A stretch of DNA of 64,000 nucleotides from contig NZ_CP127294.1 of assembly GCF_030285625.1 (NCBI RefSeq), positions 754,001-818,000 on the forward strand, given 5' to 3'. Positions 29,551 through 38,925 of this stretch are shown here, in pieces; the first letter of the stretch is position 1, and every line of letters starts with the position of its first letter. This DNA comes from Amycolatopsis sp. 2-15 (GTDB lineage Bacteria; Actinomycetota; Actinomycetes; Mycobacteriales; Pseudonocardiaceae). The notes below the pieces were generated by a model. That model saw nothing but the letters and a program-made list of their open reading frames with translations, had not been told where the DNA came from and searched no databases. The position numbers were made by a program, and so were the translations under genes.

Positions 29551-30265
29551 ATGGGAACGTTGGACGGCAAAGTCGCGCTCGTGACGGGCGGCAGCCGCGG
29601 CATCGGGGAAGCGATCGCCAGACGCCTCGCGGCGGAAGGTGCGGACGTCGCGATCACGTACGAGCGGTCGCGCGACAAGGCGGAGAAGCTCGTCGCCGCG
29701 CTTCAGGAGATGGGGCGGCGCGCGATGGCCGTGCAGGCGGACGCGGTGGACGCCGTGGCTGTGACAGCCGCCGTCGACCGGGTCGCCGAGGAGCTGGGCG
29801 GGCTGGACATCCTGGTCAACAACGCGGGCGTGCTGGTGACCGGGTCGATCGACCAGCTGGCACTCGACGACATCGACCACCTGCTGGGCGTGAACGTGCG
29901 GTCGGTGATCGTGACGACCCAGGCAGCGATCCGGCACATGTCGCGTGGTGGCCGGGTGGTGTCGATGGGCAGCTCCCTCGCCGACCGCGTGCCGTTCCAA
30001 GAGCGCGCTCGTCGGGCTCACCCGGGCGCTCGCGCGTGATCTGGCGGACCGCGGGATCAACGTGACCCTGGTCAACGTCGGTTCGACCGACACGGACATG
30101 AACCCCGAGGACGCGACGTTCGCGTCCGCGCAGCTGCCGCACATCACCCGCGGGTCCTACGCGCGGCCGGCCGAGATCGCGGGCGCGGTGGCGTTCCTGA
30201 TGGGGCCGGACGGCGAGTTCGTGACCGGGACGGCGACCAATGTGGACGGCGGCTGGGCGGCCTGA
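29551..30265 (+). pseudogene. SDR-family oxidoreductase with active-site deletion and frameshift
   Basis: A close paralogue of the SDR at 27419. Residues MGTLDGKVALVTGGSRGIG to SSLADRVPF are in one frame to about 29998. The next recognisable residues KSALVGLTRALARDL continue in another frame to VTGTATNVDGGWAA at 30265. About eight residues, including the catalytic Tyr of YxxxK, are deleted at the junction. The first frame ends at 30039 with unrelated residues. The product cannot be an active SDR. Confidence 0.88.
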
Positions 30266-30289
30266 GCCCAGGCCCGGCCTGCCGGACGA

Positions 30290-30330
30290 AACCGGGGCGG
30301 CACCCCCTCGAAGGGAGTACCGCCCCGGTT
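30290..30330. terminator. Hairpin terminator between the SDR remnant and groEL
   Basis: AACCGGGGCGG (30290-30300) pairs perfectly with CCGCCCCGGTT (30320-30330); the loop can pair further (CCCCCTC with GGGAG). Confidence 0.8.
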
Positions 30331-30346
30331 CGGCGTGCTGGTGGAA

Positions 30347-31978
<1,632 letters not shown>

Positions 31979-32063
31979 TTACCTTTCAGGGGTTTTTGAA
32001 CGCAAGAACGCCCCGTCCCCCGGCTTGTGCGGGGCCCGGGGCGTCATGCGCTGCGAGCGGACG

Positions 32064-32357
32064 TCAGTTGATGACGGCCAGCACGTCGCGGGCGGAGAGG
32101 ATGAGGTAGTCCTCGCCGTTGTACTTGACCTCGGTACCGCCGTACTTGGAGTAGATCACGACGTCGCCCACGGCCACGTCGAGCGGCACGCGGTTGCCCT
32201 TGTCGTCGATCCGGCCCGGGCCCACGGCCAGAACCTTGCCCTCCTGGGGCTTTTCCTTGGCGGTGTCGGGGATGACGAGGCCGGAAGCGGTCGTCTCCTC
32301 GGCCTCGCTCGTCTGGACAACGATCTTGTCCTCGAGCGGCTTGATGTTCACGCTCAC
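32064..32357 (-). CDS. groES: Co-chaperonin GroES (Hsp10)
   Basis: A 97-residue co-chaperonin. [13 protein letters not shown] starts it, the mobile loop is [19 protein letters not shown], and [21 protein letters not shown] and the terminal DVLAVIN follow. GTG 32357 is chosen because GGAGG precedes it by 8 bp. It caps the GroEL ring. It is first in the groES-groEL1 operon and controlled by the CIRCE site upstream. Confidence 0.96.
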   Translation of the reverse strand: MSVNIKPLEDKIVVQTSEAEETTASGLVIPDTAKEKPQEGKVLAVGPGRIDDKGNRVPLDVAVGDVVIYSKYGGTEVKYNGEDYLILSARDVLAVIN

Positions 32358-32455
32358 CGGGTTGACCTCCACGGTCGTCGAAAGCGTCGGCAGGATGACT
32401 TACGGCTCCTACCACCCCCGCCGTCGCGGGTGCCGGGCGTGTTCGGGCCGTTCGA

Positions 32456-32482
32456 TTAGCACTCTAGCCACGGGAGTGCCAG
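32456..32482. promoter_or_regulatory. CIRCE operator (HrcA site)
   Basis: TTAGCACTC, a 9-bp spacer and GAGTGCCAG match the CIRCE consensus TTAGCACTC-N9-GAGTGCTAA at all but two positions. It lies about 100 bp upstream of groES and predicts heat-shock repression by HrcA. Confidence 0.92.
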
Positions 32483-32490
32483 CATTGCAA
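32461..32490 (-). promoter_or_regulatory. Probable groES-groEL1 promoter
   Basis: On the minus strand TTGCAA (32490-32485) and TAGAGT (32466-32461) are 18 bp apart and overlap the CIRCE element, so HrcA binding would block RNA polymerase. Confidence 0.55.
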
Positions 32491-32570
32491 GGAGGGTCCA
32501 TCTGACGTGGGGGAATCCTCGACGAAGCGGGCTGACCGGGGGTTTTGTTCCACGAGCGTTTCGGACCCCG

Positions 32571-33152
32571 TCACCAGGCGCCGTCGGTCAGGATGAGCAG
32601 GCCGAGGGCGATCAACACGACGGGCAGGGCGACGTGGCCCCAGCGCGCGAGCGCCCGCGCGACGGCGGGGCGCGCGGCGAGGTGGCGGCCGGCGGCGAGC
32701 CAGGCGGCGACCAGCACGAGGAACACGACGACGTAGACGCTCGTGCCGCCCGGGCCGGCGGTGGCGAAAACGGGGACGTAGACGCCGATGTTGTCGCCGC
32801 CGTTGGCGAGCGCGACGGCGGCGACTTCGAGGGTCCGCGGGCCGCCGGACCGGGTGGGTTCGCCGTCGTCGCCGCGGTGGCGCCAGGCCTGGACGGCGGC
32901 GCGGATCCCCAGGGCGATCGGCAGCAGGCCGAGGTACGGGACGAAGCCGGCCGGCAGGAACTTCACCCCGAACGCGGCCGCCACGGCGACGGCGAGGATC
33001 GCCGCGAACCCGAGGTACTGGCCGGTCACGACGGCCCGGGTCGCGCCGGGCCGGCCGGCGCCGCGGGCGAAGAACAGGGCCAGCACGAGAATGTCGTCGA
33101 CGTTGGTCACGGCGAACAGGCCCACGGCCTGGCCGACGACGTTCGGGTTCAC
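32571..33152 (-). CDS. Cadmium-resistance (CadD-like) transporter
   Basis: A 193-residue membrane protein with about six helices. AVTNVDDILVLALFFARG and VALANGGDNIGVYVPVFA are the two paired acidic motifs of the CadD/LysE-like family. It begins at GTG 33152, 27 bp past the arsM stop, with a weak ribosome site, so it is probably coupled to arsM. In this arsenic locus it may export a metal(loid) cation; the true substrate is inferred. Confidence 0.82.
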   Translation of the reverse strand: MNPNVVGQAVGLFAVTNVDDILVLALFFARGAGRPGATRAVVTGQYLGFAAILAVAVAAAFGVKFLPAGFVPYLGLLPIALGIRAAVQAWRHRGDDGEPTRSGGPRTLEVAAVALANGGDNIGVYVPVFATAGPGGTSVYVVVFLVLVAAWLAAGRHLAARPAVARALARWGHVALPVVLIALGLLILTDGAW

Positions 33153-33178
33153 CCGCGCGACGATGCCAGCCCGGTCGG

Positions 33179-33910
33179 TCAGGCGGGTTTGGTGGCGCGG
33201 ACGATCGCGGAGTGCATGCCGTCGGCGACGGGGTGAGTGGGGGTGAGCTGGACGTCGGTAAAGCCGGCCGTCTCGAGGCCGGCGCGGTATTCGGCGAAGG
33301 ACAGGGCGCCCGCGATGCAGCCGACGTAGTCGCCGCGTTCGGCGCGCTGGGCCGGGGTGAGGGTGTCGTCGGCGACGACGTCGGAGACCCCGATCCGCCC
33401 GCCGGGCTTGAGGACGCGGAAGGTTTCCGCGAAGACGGCGGGTTTGTCGGTGGACAGGTTGATCACGCAGTTGGAGATGACGACGTCGACGGAGCCCGCG
33501 GGCAGCGGGATGGCTTCGATCGCGCCGCGCAGGAACTCGACGTTCGTGGCTCCGGCTTTGGTGGCGTTGGCGGTGGCCAACGCCAGCATCTCGTCGGTCA
33601 TGTCCAGCCCGTAGGCCTTGCCGGTGGGGCCGACGCGGCGGGCGGACAGCAGCACGTCGATGCCGCCGCCGGAGCCGAGATCCAGCACGTGCTCGCCGGG
33701 GTGCAGATCGGCGACGGCAGTCGGGTTGCCGCAGCCCAGGGAGGCGGCGATGGCGTCGGCGGGCAGCTCGGCGCGTTCGCCGGCGGCGTAGAGGGCAGAG
33801 CCGAAGTCGACTTCGGCCGGTGCCGGGCCGCAGCACGCAGTGCCGCCCGAGGTGACTTCGAGAGCGGCCGCGGCGTAGCGCTGGCGCACGGTTTCACGCA
33901 GGTCGGTCAT
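33179..33910 (-). CDS. arsM: Arsenite S-adenosylmethionine methyltransferase ArsM
   Basis: A 243-residue SAM methyltransferase. The SAM motif is VLDLGSGGGIDVLLSA. Conserved cysteines are in TACCGPA, SLGCGNP, ISNCVINLS and YVGCIAGAL, matching the As(III)-binding set of ArsM. It methylates arsenite to less toxic or volatile species. ATG 33910 fits the family start (MTDLRETVRQRYA). It is divergent from arsR across a shared inverted repeat. Confidence 0.93.
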   Translation of the reverse strand: MTDLRETVRQRYAAAALEVTSGGTACCGPAPAEVDFGSALYAAGERAELPADAIAASLGCGNPTAVADLHPGEHVLDLGSGGGIDVLLSARRVGPTGKAYGLDMTDEMLALATANATKAGATNVEFLRGAIEAIPLPAGSVDVVISNCVINLSTDKPAVFAETFRVLKPGGRIGVSDVVADDTLTPAQRAERGDYVGCIAGALSFAEYRAGLETAGFTDVQLTPTHPVADGMHSAIVRATKPA

Positions 33911-33935
33911 TGTGCTTCTCCTGGCTGGATCAGCT

Positions 33936-34006
33936 TGTATCGACGTTTGTGGAAACAACCTTGCGCCTTGGATCGGCGAACGTCAATATAGAATCATGTC
34001 GATACA
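33936..34006. promoter_or_regulatory. Paired ArsR operator half-sites in the arsM-arsR gap
   Basis: TGTATCGAC (33936-33944) and its exact complement GTCGATACA (33998-34006) flank the divergent promoter region; the second covers the arsR start codon. This is the layout expected for ArsR autoregulation and control of arsM-cadD. Confidence 0.55.
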
Positions 34007-34346
34007 GGAGTTGCTCGACCAGCGCGAGGGGTGCTGCGCGGGGCTGAGCGCCGCGCCGTTGGCCGAAGCTGAGGCCGCCGAGCTGGCCCGGGTGTTCAAG
34101 GCCCTGGGCGATCCGGTGCGGCTGCGGCTGCTGTCGATGATCGCCTCCCGCGAGGGCGGCGAGATGTGCGTGTGCGAGCTGACGCCGGCCTTCGACCTCG
34201 CGCAGCCGACGATCTCGCACCACCTGAAACTGTTGCGCCAGGCCGGTTTGATCGACTGCGAGCGCCGGGGGACGTGGGTGTACTACTGGGCGCTTCCGTC
34301 CACAATGGAGCGGCTCGCGGCTGTTTTGCGCGTGCCGCAAAGGTGA
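33996..34346 (+). CDS. arsR: ArsR/SmtB-family arsenic-responsive repressor
   Basis: A 116-residue repressor. The winged helix is ARVFKALGDPVRLRLLSMI and FDLAQPTISHHLKLLRQAGLI. The metalloid site is EMCVCELTPAF with the CVC pair in the recognition region, and an extra CC lies near the N terminus (REGCCAGL). ATG 33996 fits the family. The stop overlaps the next start as GTGA, so it is first in the arsR-aquaporin-arsC operon. Confidence 0.93.
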   Translation: MSIQELLDQREGCCAGLSAAPLAEAEAAELARVFKALGDPVRLRLLSMIASREGGEMCVCELTPAFDLAQPTISHHLKLLRQAGLIDCERRGTWVYYWALPSTMERLAAVLRVPQR

Positions 34347-35032
34347 CCACGTCGCTTGCCCGCCGGGCCGCCGCCGAGGCCGTGGGGACGGTGTCGCTGG
34401 TGGCAGTGGTCGTCGGCTCCGGCGCCCAGGCCGCCGAGCTGCCGCGCGACGTCGGTGTGCAGCTACTGGCGAACTCGCTGGCCACCGTTTTCGGGCTGGG
34501 TGCGCTGATCGTGTTGTGGGCCGGTGTCCGGGGCGCATTTCAACCCGATGGTCTCGCTGGCGGCCTGGTTCACCCGTCGTGAGGAGTTCGCGTTGCGCGA
34601 TCTCGCCGTCTACGTGCCCGCGCAATTCGCCGGCGGCATCGGTGGCGCGGTCCTGGCGAACGCGATCTTCGCCCGCCCGCTCGCGCAGTGGTCCGGTCAC
34701 GACCGCGCCGCCGGAAACCTGTGGCTCGGCGAGGTGGTGGCGACGGCGGGACTGCTCGTGCTGCTCTTCGGGCTCGACCGCACCGGACGCGGACACCACG
34801 CACCGGTGGCGGTGGCGTCGTTCATCGGCGCCGCCTATTGGTTCACCTCGTCCACCTCGTTCGCGGACCCGACGGTGACCGTCGGACGCGCCTTCACCAC
34901 ACGTTCGCCGGGATCTCGCCCGGTTCGGTCGGTCCGTTCGTTGCCGCCCAGGTCGTCGGCGCCGCCGTCGGCCTCGGGCTCGTCGCGCTGCTGTTCGGCG
35001 TTCCCCGCACACTCCAGGAGGCTCGCCCGTGA
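34343..35032 (+). pseudogene. Aquaporin-family channel of the arsenic operon, two frameshifts
   Basis: Translation from GTG 34343 gives ARRAAAEAVGTVSLVAVVVG to ALIVLWAGV. The next part, SGAHFNPMVSLAAWF, is in another frame from about 34524 to [11 protein letters not shown] (about 34895). [21 protein letters not shown] to TLQEARP at 35032 returns to a third. Together they make a complete MIP channel with NPM and DPT in place of the two NPA boxes. Two single-base indels near 34530 and 34895 are needed. In arsenic operons such channels release arsenite. It is broken unless the indels are sequencing errors. Confidence 0.82.
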
Positions 35033-35757
35033 CCCGGTCCGTGCTGTTCGTCTGCGTACACAACGCGGGCCGGTCGCAGATGGCCTCCGCGTTCCTCGCG
35101 CGCCTCGGCGGCGACCTCGTCGAGGTCCGCTCGGCCGGGTCCGCACCGGCCGACGCCCTCAACCCCGCCGTGGTCGAAGCGATGGCCGAGGCCGGCATCG
35201 ACCTCGCCGCGGAAACGCCGTAGATCCTCACCATCGACGCCGTGGAAGCGTCGGACCTCGTCATCACCATGGGCTGCGGCGACGCCTGCCCCGTGTTCCC
35301 CGGCAAGACGTACCGCGACTGGGAACTCGAGGATCCGGCTGGCAAAACCCTCGCCGAGGTCCGTGTCATCCGGGACGAGATCCGGAACCGGGTGCGGGCG
35401 CTCGTCCGGGAACTTTCCTACGGCGGCGGGCGGTTGCTCGAAGAGTGCCGGGACGTGCAGGACTTACTCGACCAGGTCCGGCTGCGGCCGAGGATGTGGG
35501 TGCCGAAGGGGTCGTTGCGGGAGCTGCAGACCTACCTCGCCGGGTATGGGGCGGCGCTGGACGTGCACGGGGTGGAAAAGGAGTTCGTGATGCAGCCGGT
35601 GGGACCGTTCGCGGAGTGGGTGCGCGGGCGGACCGGCTGGTCGATGTCGCTGGGTTGGGCCGCGGCGATCGAGAGGCACGCCGGCACCGAGGACCCGCTG
35701 GACGTGTTTTTCGGGCTTCTGGACGAATACCGCCTGAGCACAGCCGAAGATCGCTAG
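35029..35757 (+). pseudogene. arsC: Arsenate reductase ArsC (LMW-phosphatase type) with in-frame stop, fused to a C-terminal domain
   Basis: GTG 35029 overlaps the aquaporin stop (GTGA). The P-loop CVHNAGRSQ (CX5R) and [17 protein letters not shown] are normal up to AAETP, then TAG at 35221-35223 where related enzymes have a Lys codon (AAG to TAG is one change). The same frame continues ILTIDAVEASDLVITMGCGDACPVFPGK...DEIRNRVRALVREL, which is the rest of ArsC. No stop follows: the frame runs on into an unrelated domain to 35757. The stop removes the second redox cysteine region, so the 64-residue product is inactive. Confidence 0.85.
35434..35757 (+). CDS. Domain of unknown function in frame with arsC
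   Basis: About 107 residues, LLEECRDVQDLLDQVRLRPRMWV, then SLRELQTYLAGYGAALDVHG, FAEWVRGRTGWSMSLGWAAAIE and DPLDVFFGLLDEY. It resembles stand-alone actinobacterial hypothetical proteins of about 100-120 residues. It may start at TTG 35434 or GTG 35455, giving an independent gene after arsC, or be a true fusion. No function assigned. Confidence 0.45.
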   Translation: MLEECRDVQDLLDQVRLRPRMWVPKGSLRELQTYLAGYGAALDVHGVEKEFVMQPVGPFAEWVRGRTGWSMSLGWAAAIERHAGTEDPLDVFFGLLDEYRLSTAEDR

Positions 35758-35780
35758 GCTCGCGGCGGGTGAGCAGCAGG

Positions 35781-36134
35781 ATGGCCGACGGCAGCGCGGG
35801 CGACGCGGACTACGCCGAGATCGGCAAGGTCTACACCGGCTACCGCAGCCCCGACCCCCGCATCGCCGCGGCGGTCGACAAAGCGCTCGGGGACGCGAAG
35901 ACCGTGCTGAACGTCGGGGCCGGCGCGGGGTCGTACGAGCCGGTCGACCGCCGAGTGACCGCGGTGGAGCCGTCCGCGTCGATGCGGGCGTTGCGGCCCG
36001 CGGACCGGCCCGCGGTGGACGCGACGGCGGAGGATCTTCCGTTCGCGGACAACAGCTTCGACGCGGCGATGGCGACGGTTTCCATGCTCCCAACCGCCAG
36101 CCCCCGGTTGAACCGGCTATCCCACTGCGGCTGA
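35781..36134 (+). pseudogene. Class I SAM-dependent methyltransferase, 3'-truncated
   Basis: The first 100 or so residues are a normal methyltransferase start: YAEIGKVYTGYRSPDPRI, the SAM motif VLNVGAGAGSYEP, acidic ribose contact TAVEPSASM, then AEDLPFADNSFDAAMATVS. At about 36088 homology stops and the frame runs into the intergenic repeat, ending at 36134. A matching C-terminal piece is found at 36364-36546, so about 100 middle residues are lost. Confidence 0.78.
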
Positions 36135-36203
36135 CAAGAGCCGCCGTCGGGCGACGTAACCCGCATGTCGCCCGACCAACGGCCACGCGGGGCAAAACCC
36201 CCG

Positions 36204-36250
36204 CCCTCCCAAGGGGGCGTCCCCGTCCCATTTTATCGGCCAACACCGAC
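36204..36250. repeat. Intergenic repeat block, copy 2
   Basis: A 47-bp block (CCCTCCCAAGGGGGC to TTTTATCGGCCAACACCGAC) is nearly the same as 21429-21476. It marks the upstream border of the tandem duplication. Confidence 0.6.
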
Positions 36251-36881
36251 GAAAAGGGCCTGAGCAGGTCGGGAAGCGGAGGTTGTCCAGAACCCCAAAG
36301 CGTGGGGATAGCTCGACGGGTGAGGCGCGGCGGCAGCACAAGTCGGCGGCGAGGCGGCACGCCATGACCCCGCCAGGCGCGAAGGAGACGCAGCAGATGC
36401 GGAGCTTTGTCGACGAGGCGGCCGTGAAGCGCTTCGCGCGGAAGCTCACCCGGGATCTCGCGGACGGGACCTGGGCCGCCAAACACCAAGCGCTCAAGGA
36501 CCAACCCGCGTTCGACGGCTCCCTCATGCTCGTGATCGGCCGCTGACGACCGCTGAACGAATGCGGGTCGCAGATCGGCCACCACCGACGAAAAGGGCCT
36601 GAGCAGGTCGGGAAGCGGAGGTTGTCCACAACCCCAAAGCCTGGGGATAGCTCGACGGGTGGGGCGCGGCGGCAGCACATGTCGGCGGCGAGGCGGCACG
36701 CCATGACCCCGCCAGGCGCGGAGCAGACGCAGCGAGCGCGGAGTTTCGTCGTCAAAAGGATTACCTCGCCGAGACGGCCTGGGCCGCCAAACACCACGCG
36801 CTCAAGGACCAACCCGCGTTCGACGGCTCCCTCATGCTCGTGATCGGCCGCTGACGACCGCTGGGCGAAAGCGGCGTCGCG
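36235..36881. repeat. Tandem duplication, two units of about 339 and 308 bp
   Basis: Unit 1 (36235-36573) and unit 2 (36574-36881) share long identical stretches, for example ACGAAAAGGGCCTGAGCAGG, GGGGATAGCTCGACGGGTG and TCCCTCATGCTCGTGATCGG. Unit 2 has lost about 30 bp inside the coding remnant and has changed frame. Each unit carries a GTTGTCCA-containing leader and a methyltransferase C-terminal remnant. The spacer to the amidase gene (36882-36952) shows nothing further. Confidence 0.85.
36364..36546 (+). pseudogene. Methyltransferase C-terminal fragment (first of two copies)
   Basis: Sixty residues from ATG 36364: AAVKRFARKLTRDLADGTWAAK followed by ALKDQPAFDGSLMLVIGR. This is the usual end of class I methyltransferases of the type truncated at 36088, so it is probably the detached tail of that gene. 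The second copy (about 36691-36855) is frame-shifted. Confidence 0.6.
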
Positions 36882-36952
36882 GAGGCTTACGGGGAGCCGC
36901 GGTTTCTGGTTAAGTTTTGCCGGAAAAGCACCGACACCTGGGGGTCCCACCG

Positions 36953-38872
36953 ATGTTCCACTCCGTTGCGCGGCGGCTGGCCGTCGCGGGCGGGGCGGGG
37001 TTGCTGGCGGTCGCGTTGGCGACGTCGGCACCCGCTCAAGCCCAACCGGCGAACCAACAGCGCCAGCAGGACTTCGTGAGCGCCGCGCAGGAATTCGGCG
37101 TGCCGCTCGATGTGCTGCTCGGCGTCTCGTACCTGGAGTCCCGCTGGGACTACAACGCGGGCACGCCCAGCACCGCCGCCGGCTACGGGCCGATGCACCT
37201 CACGGACCTGCGCACGGCCGGCGTCGTGACCAGCGAGTTCGACCAGAACGGCGAAGACCCGCGCGGCGACGACGCCCGGCCGGCGCTGCACCCGAAGCCG
37301 ACGCAGCAGCCGGCGGCGATCCCGCCCGGGTTGCAGACTGTCGACCAGGCCGCGGCGCTGCTGCACACGGACGCGGCGACGCTGCGCACCGACCCGGAGC
37401 AGAACATCCGCGGCGGCGCGGCCCTGCTGGCCGAGGACCAGCGCAAGCTCGGCGTACGCAGCGAAGATGCGAAGGACTGGTACGGCGCCGTCGCCGCGTA
37501 CAGCGGCTCCGAGGACGTGACGGCGGCCCAGACTTTCGCCGACGAGGTCTACGGCACCATCGCCACCGGCGAGACGCGCACGACCGACGACGGCCAGGCC
37601 GTCACGCTCGTCGCGAACCCCGGCGTCACGCCCGACAAGGCGCAGGCCGAGCGGCTGGGCCTGCGCACCGACGCCCCGCCCGCCACCGAGTGCCCGAAGT
37701 CCGTGGCCTGCGAGTCCGTGCCCGCGCCGTACCAGGAGCTGCCGGGCGGCGACTACGGCAACCACGACATCGCGAACCGGCCGCAGAGCCAGAAGATCGA
37801 CACGATCGTCATCCACGACACCGAGGGCTACTGGGACGACGCGCTCACCCTGGCGCAGGACCCGACCTACCTCGCGTGGCACTACACCGTGCGCTCGCAG
37901 GACGGCCTGATCGCGCAGCACGTGCCGACCAAGGACGTCGGCTGGCACGCGGGCAACTGGTACGTCAACGCGAAGTCCATCGGCGTCGAGCACGAGGGCT
38001 TCGCCGCGCAGGGCACCTGGTACACCGAGGCGATGTACCGGTCGTCGGCGAAGCTCGTCGGCTACCTGGCGAAGCGCTACGGCGTGCCGCTCGACCGCGC
38101 GCACATCATCGGCCACGACAACGTGCCGGGCACCACGCCCGCCACGATCCCCGGCATGCACTGGGACCCGGGCCCCTACTGGGATTGGTCGCACTACTTC
38201 GACCTGCTGGGCGCGCCGATCAAGGCCACCGGCGGGGCCGGCTCGTCGATGGTGACGATCGCGCCGAAGTTCGCCGCCAACCAGCCCGTGTTCACCGGCT
38301 GCGACAAGATCGGCTCCGGCACCCCGTGCGCCGCGCGCGGTTCGGAGGCCGTGGTGCTGCACACCGCGCCGGACGCCGCGTCTCCCCTGCTGTCCGACGC
38401 CGGCCTGCACGGCGCCGGAGTGTCCACTATGGACGTTTCCGACGTCGGCAGCCGCGTGGCCACCGGTCAGCAGTACGCCGTGGCCGGGCGCCAGGGCAGC
38501 TGGACCGCGATCTGGTACCTGGGCCAGAAGGGCTGGCTGCCCAGCAACACCGTGGTCCCGGCGAGCGGTCTCGTCGCCACGCCGAAGCCCGGCAAGGCCA
38601 CGATTCCGGTGTACGGGCGGGCTTATCCGGAGACCTCGGCCTACCCGGCCGGGATCGCGCCGCAAGCGTTGGCCCCCATGCCGTACACGTTCGCCGCGGG
38701 CCAGACGTACTCCGCCGGCGGCGTCGTTCCGTCCGAGTACTACTCGGCGACGACGTTCGACGTGTCGGACCACGTGGTGGTGCGCGGGAAGATGAAGTAC
38801 GTGGAAGTCCAGTTCGGACACCGCGTCGAGTACGTGAACCTCGATGACGTAGTGCTGAAGCCGGCTTTCTGA
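36953..38872 (+). CDS. Secreted N-acetylmuramoyl-L-alanine amidase with lytic-transglycosylase-like domain
   Basis: A 639-residue exported protein. The signal peptide (about residues 1-30, ending SAPAQA) is followed by a helical domain with VPLDVLLGVSYLESRWD (Glu62), resembling lytic transglycosylases. An Amidase_2/PGRP domain (about 280-415) has zinc ligands IVIHDTEG (His288) and MHWDPGPYW (His403 region), with GWHAGNWYVNAKSIGVEHEG between. The C-terminal 220 residues have two SH3-like beta domains with paired cysteines. It cleaves the stem peptide from muramic acid in peptidoglycan. ATG 36953 precedes the signal. Confidence 0.9.
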   Translation: MFHSVARRLAVAGGAGLLAVALATSAPAQAQPANQQRQQDFVSAAQEFGVPLDVLLGVSYLESRWDYNAGTPSTAAGYGPMHLTDLRTAGVVTSEFDQNGEDPRGDDARPALHPKPTQQPAAIPPGLQTVDQAAALLHTDAATLRTDPEQNIRGGAALLAEDQRKLGVRSEDAKDWYGAVAAYSGSEDVTAAQTFADEVYGTIATGETRTTDDGQAVTLVANPGVTPDKAQAERLGLRTDAPPATECPKSVACESVPAPYQELPGGDYGNHDIANRPQSQKIDTIVIHDTEGYWDDALTLAQDPTYLAWHYTVRSQDGLIAQHVPTKDVGWHAGNWYVNAKSIGVEHEGFAAQGTWYTEAMYRSSAKLVGYLAKRYGVPLDRAHIIGHDNVPGTTPATIPGMHWDPGPYWDWSHYFDLLGAPIKATGGAGSSMVTIAPKFAANQPVFTGCDKIGSGTPCAARGSEAVVLHTAPDAASPLLSDAGLHGAGVSTMDVSDVGSRVATGQQYAVAGRQGSWTAIWYLGQKGWLPSNTVVPASGLVATPKPGKATIPVYGRAYPETSAYPAGIAPQALAPMPYTFAAGQTYSAGGVVPSEYYSATTFDVSDHVVVRGKMKYVEVQFGHRVEYVNLDDVVLKPAF

Positions 38873-38873
38873 G

Positions 38874-38925
38874 GTTGAGACAGAGGAAGGGCCCCTCCGC
38901 GGAGGGGCCCTTCCTCTGTCTCAAC
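38874..38925. terminator. Perfect 52-bp palindrome, bidirectional terminator
   Basis: Both 26-nt halves are exact complements (left half begins GTTGAGACAGAGGAAGG, centre CTCCGCGGAG). It starts 1 bp after the amidase stop and overlaps the last codons of the convergent glycosyltransferase at 38921. Confidence 0.9.

Noticed and set aside
35029-35223. Selenocysteine- or readthrough-type TAG in arsC
   Set aside because: The codon is TAG, not TGA, and relatives have Lys at this position; a nonsense mutation is simpler.
36622-36843. Second small gene in the tandem repeat
   Set aside because: It is the second, frame-shifted copy of the methyltransferase tail and its leader; no coherent product remains.
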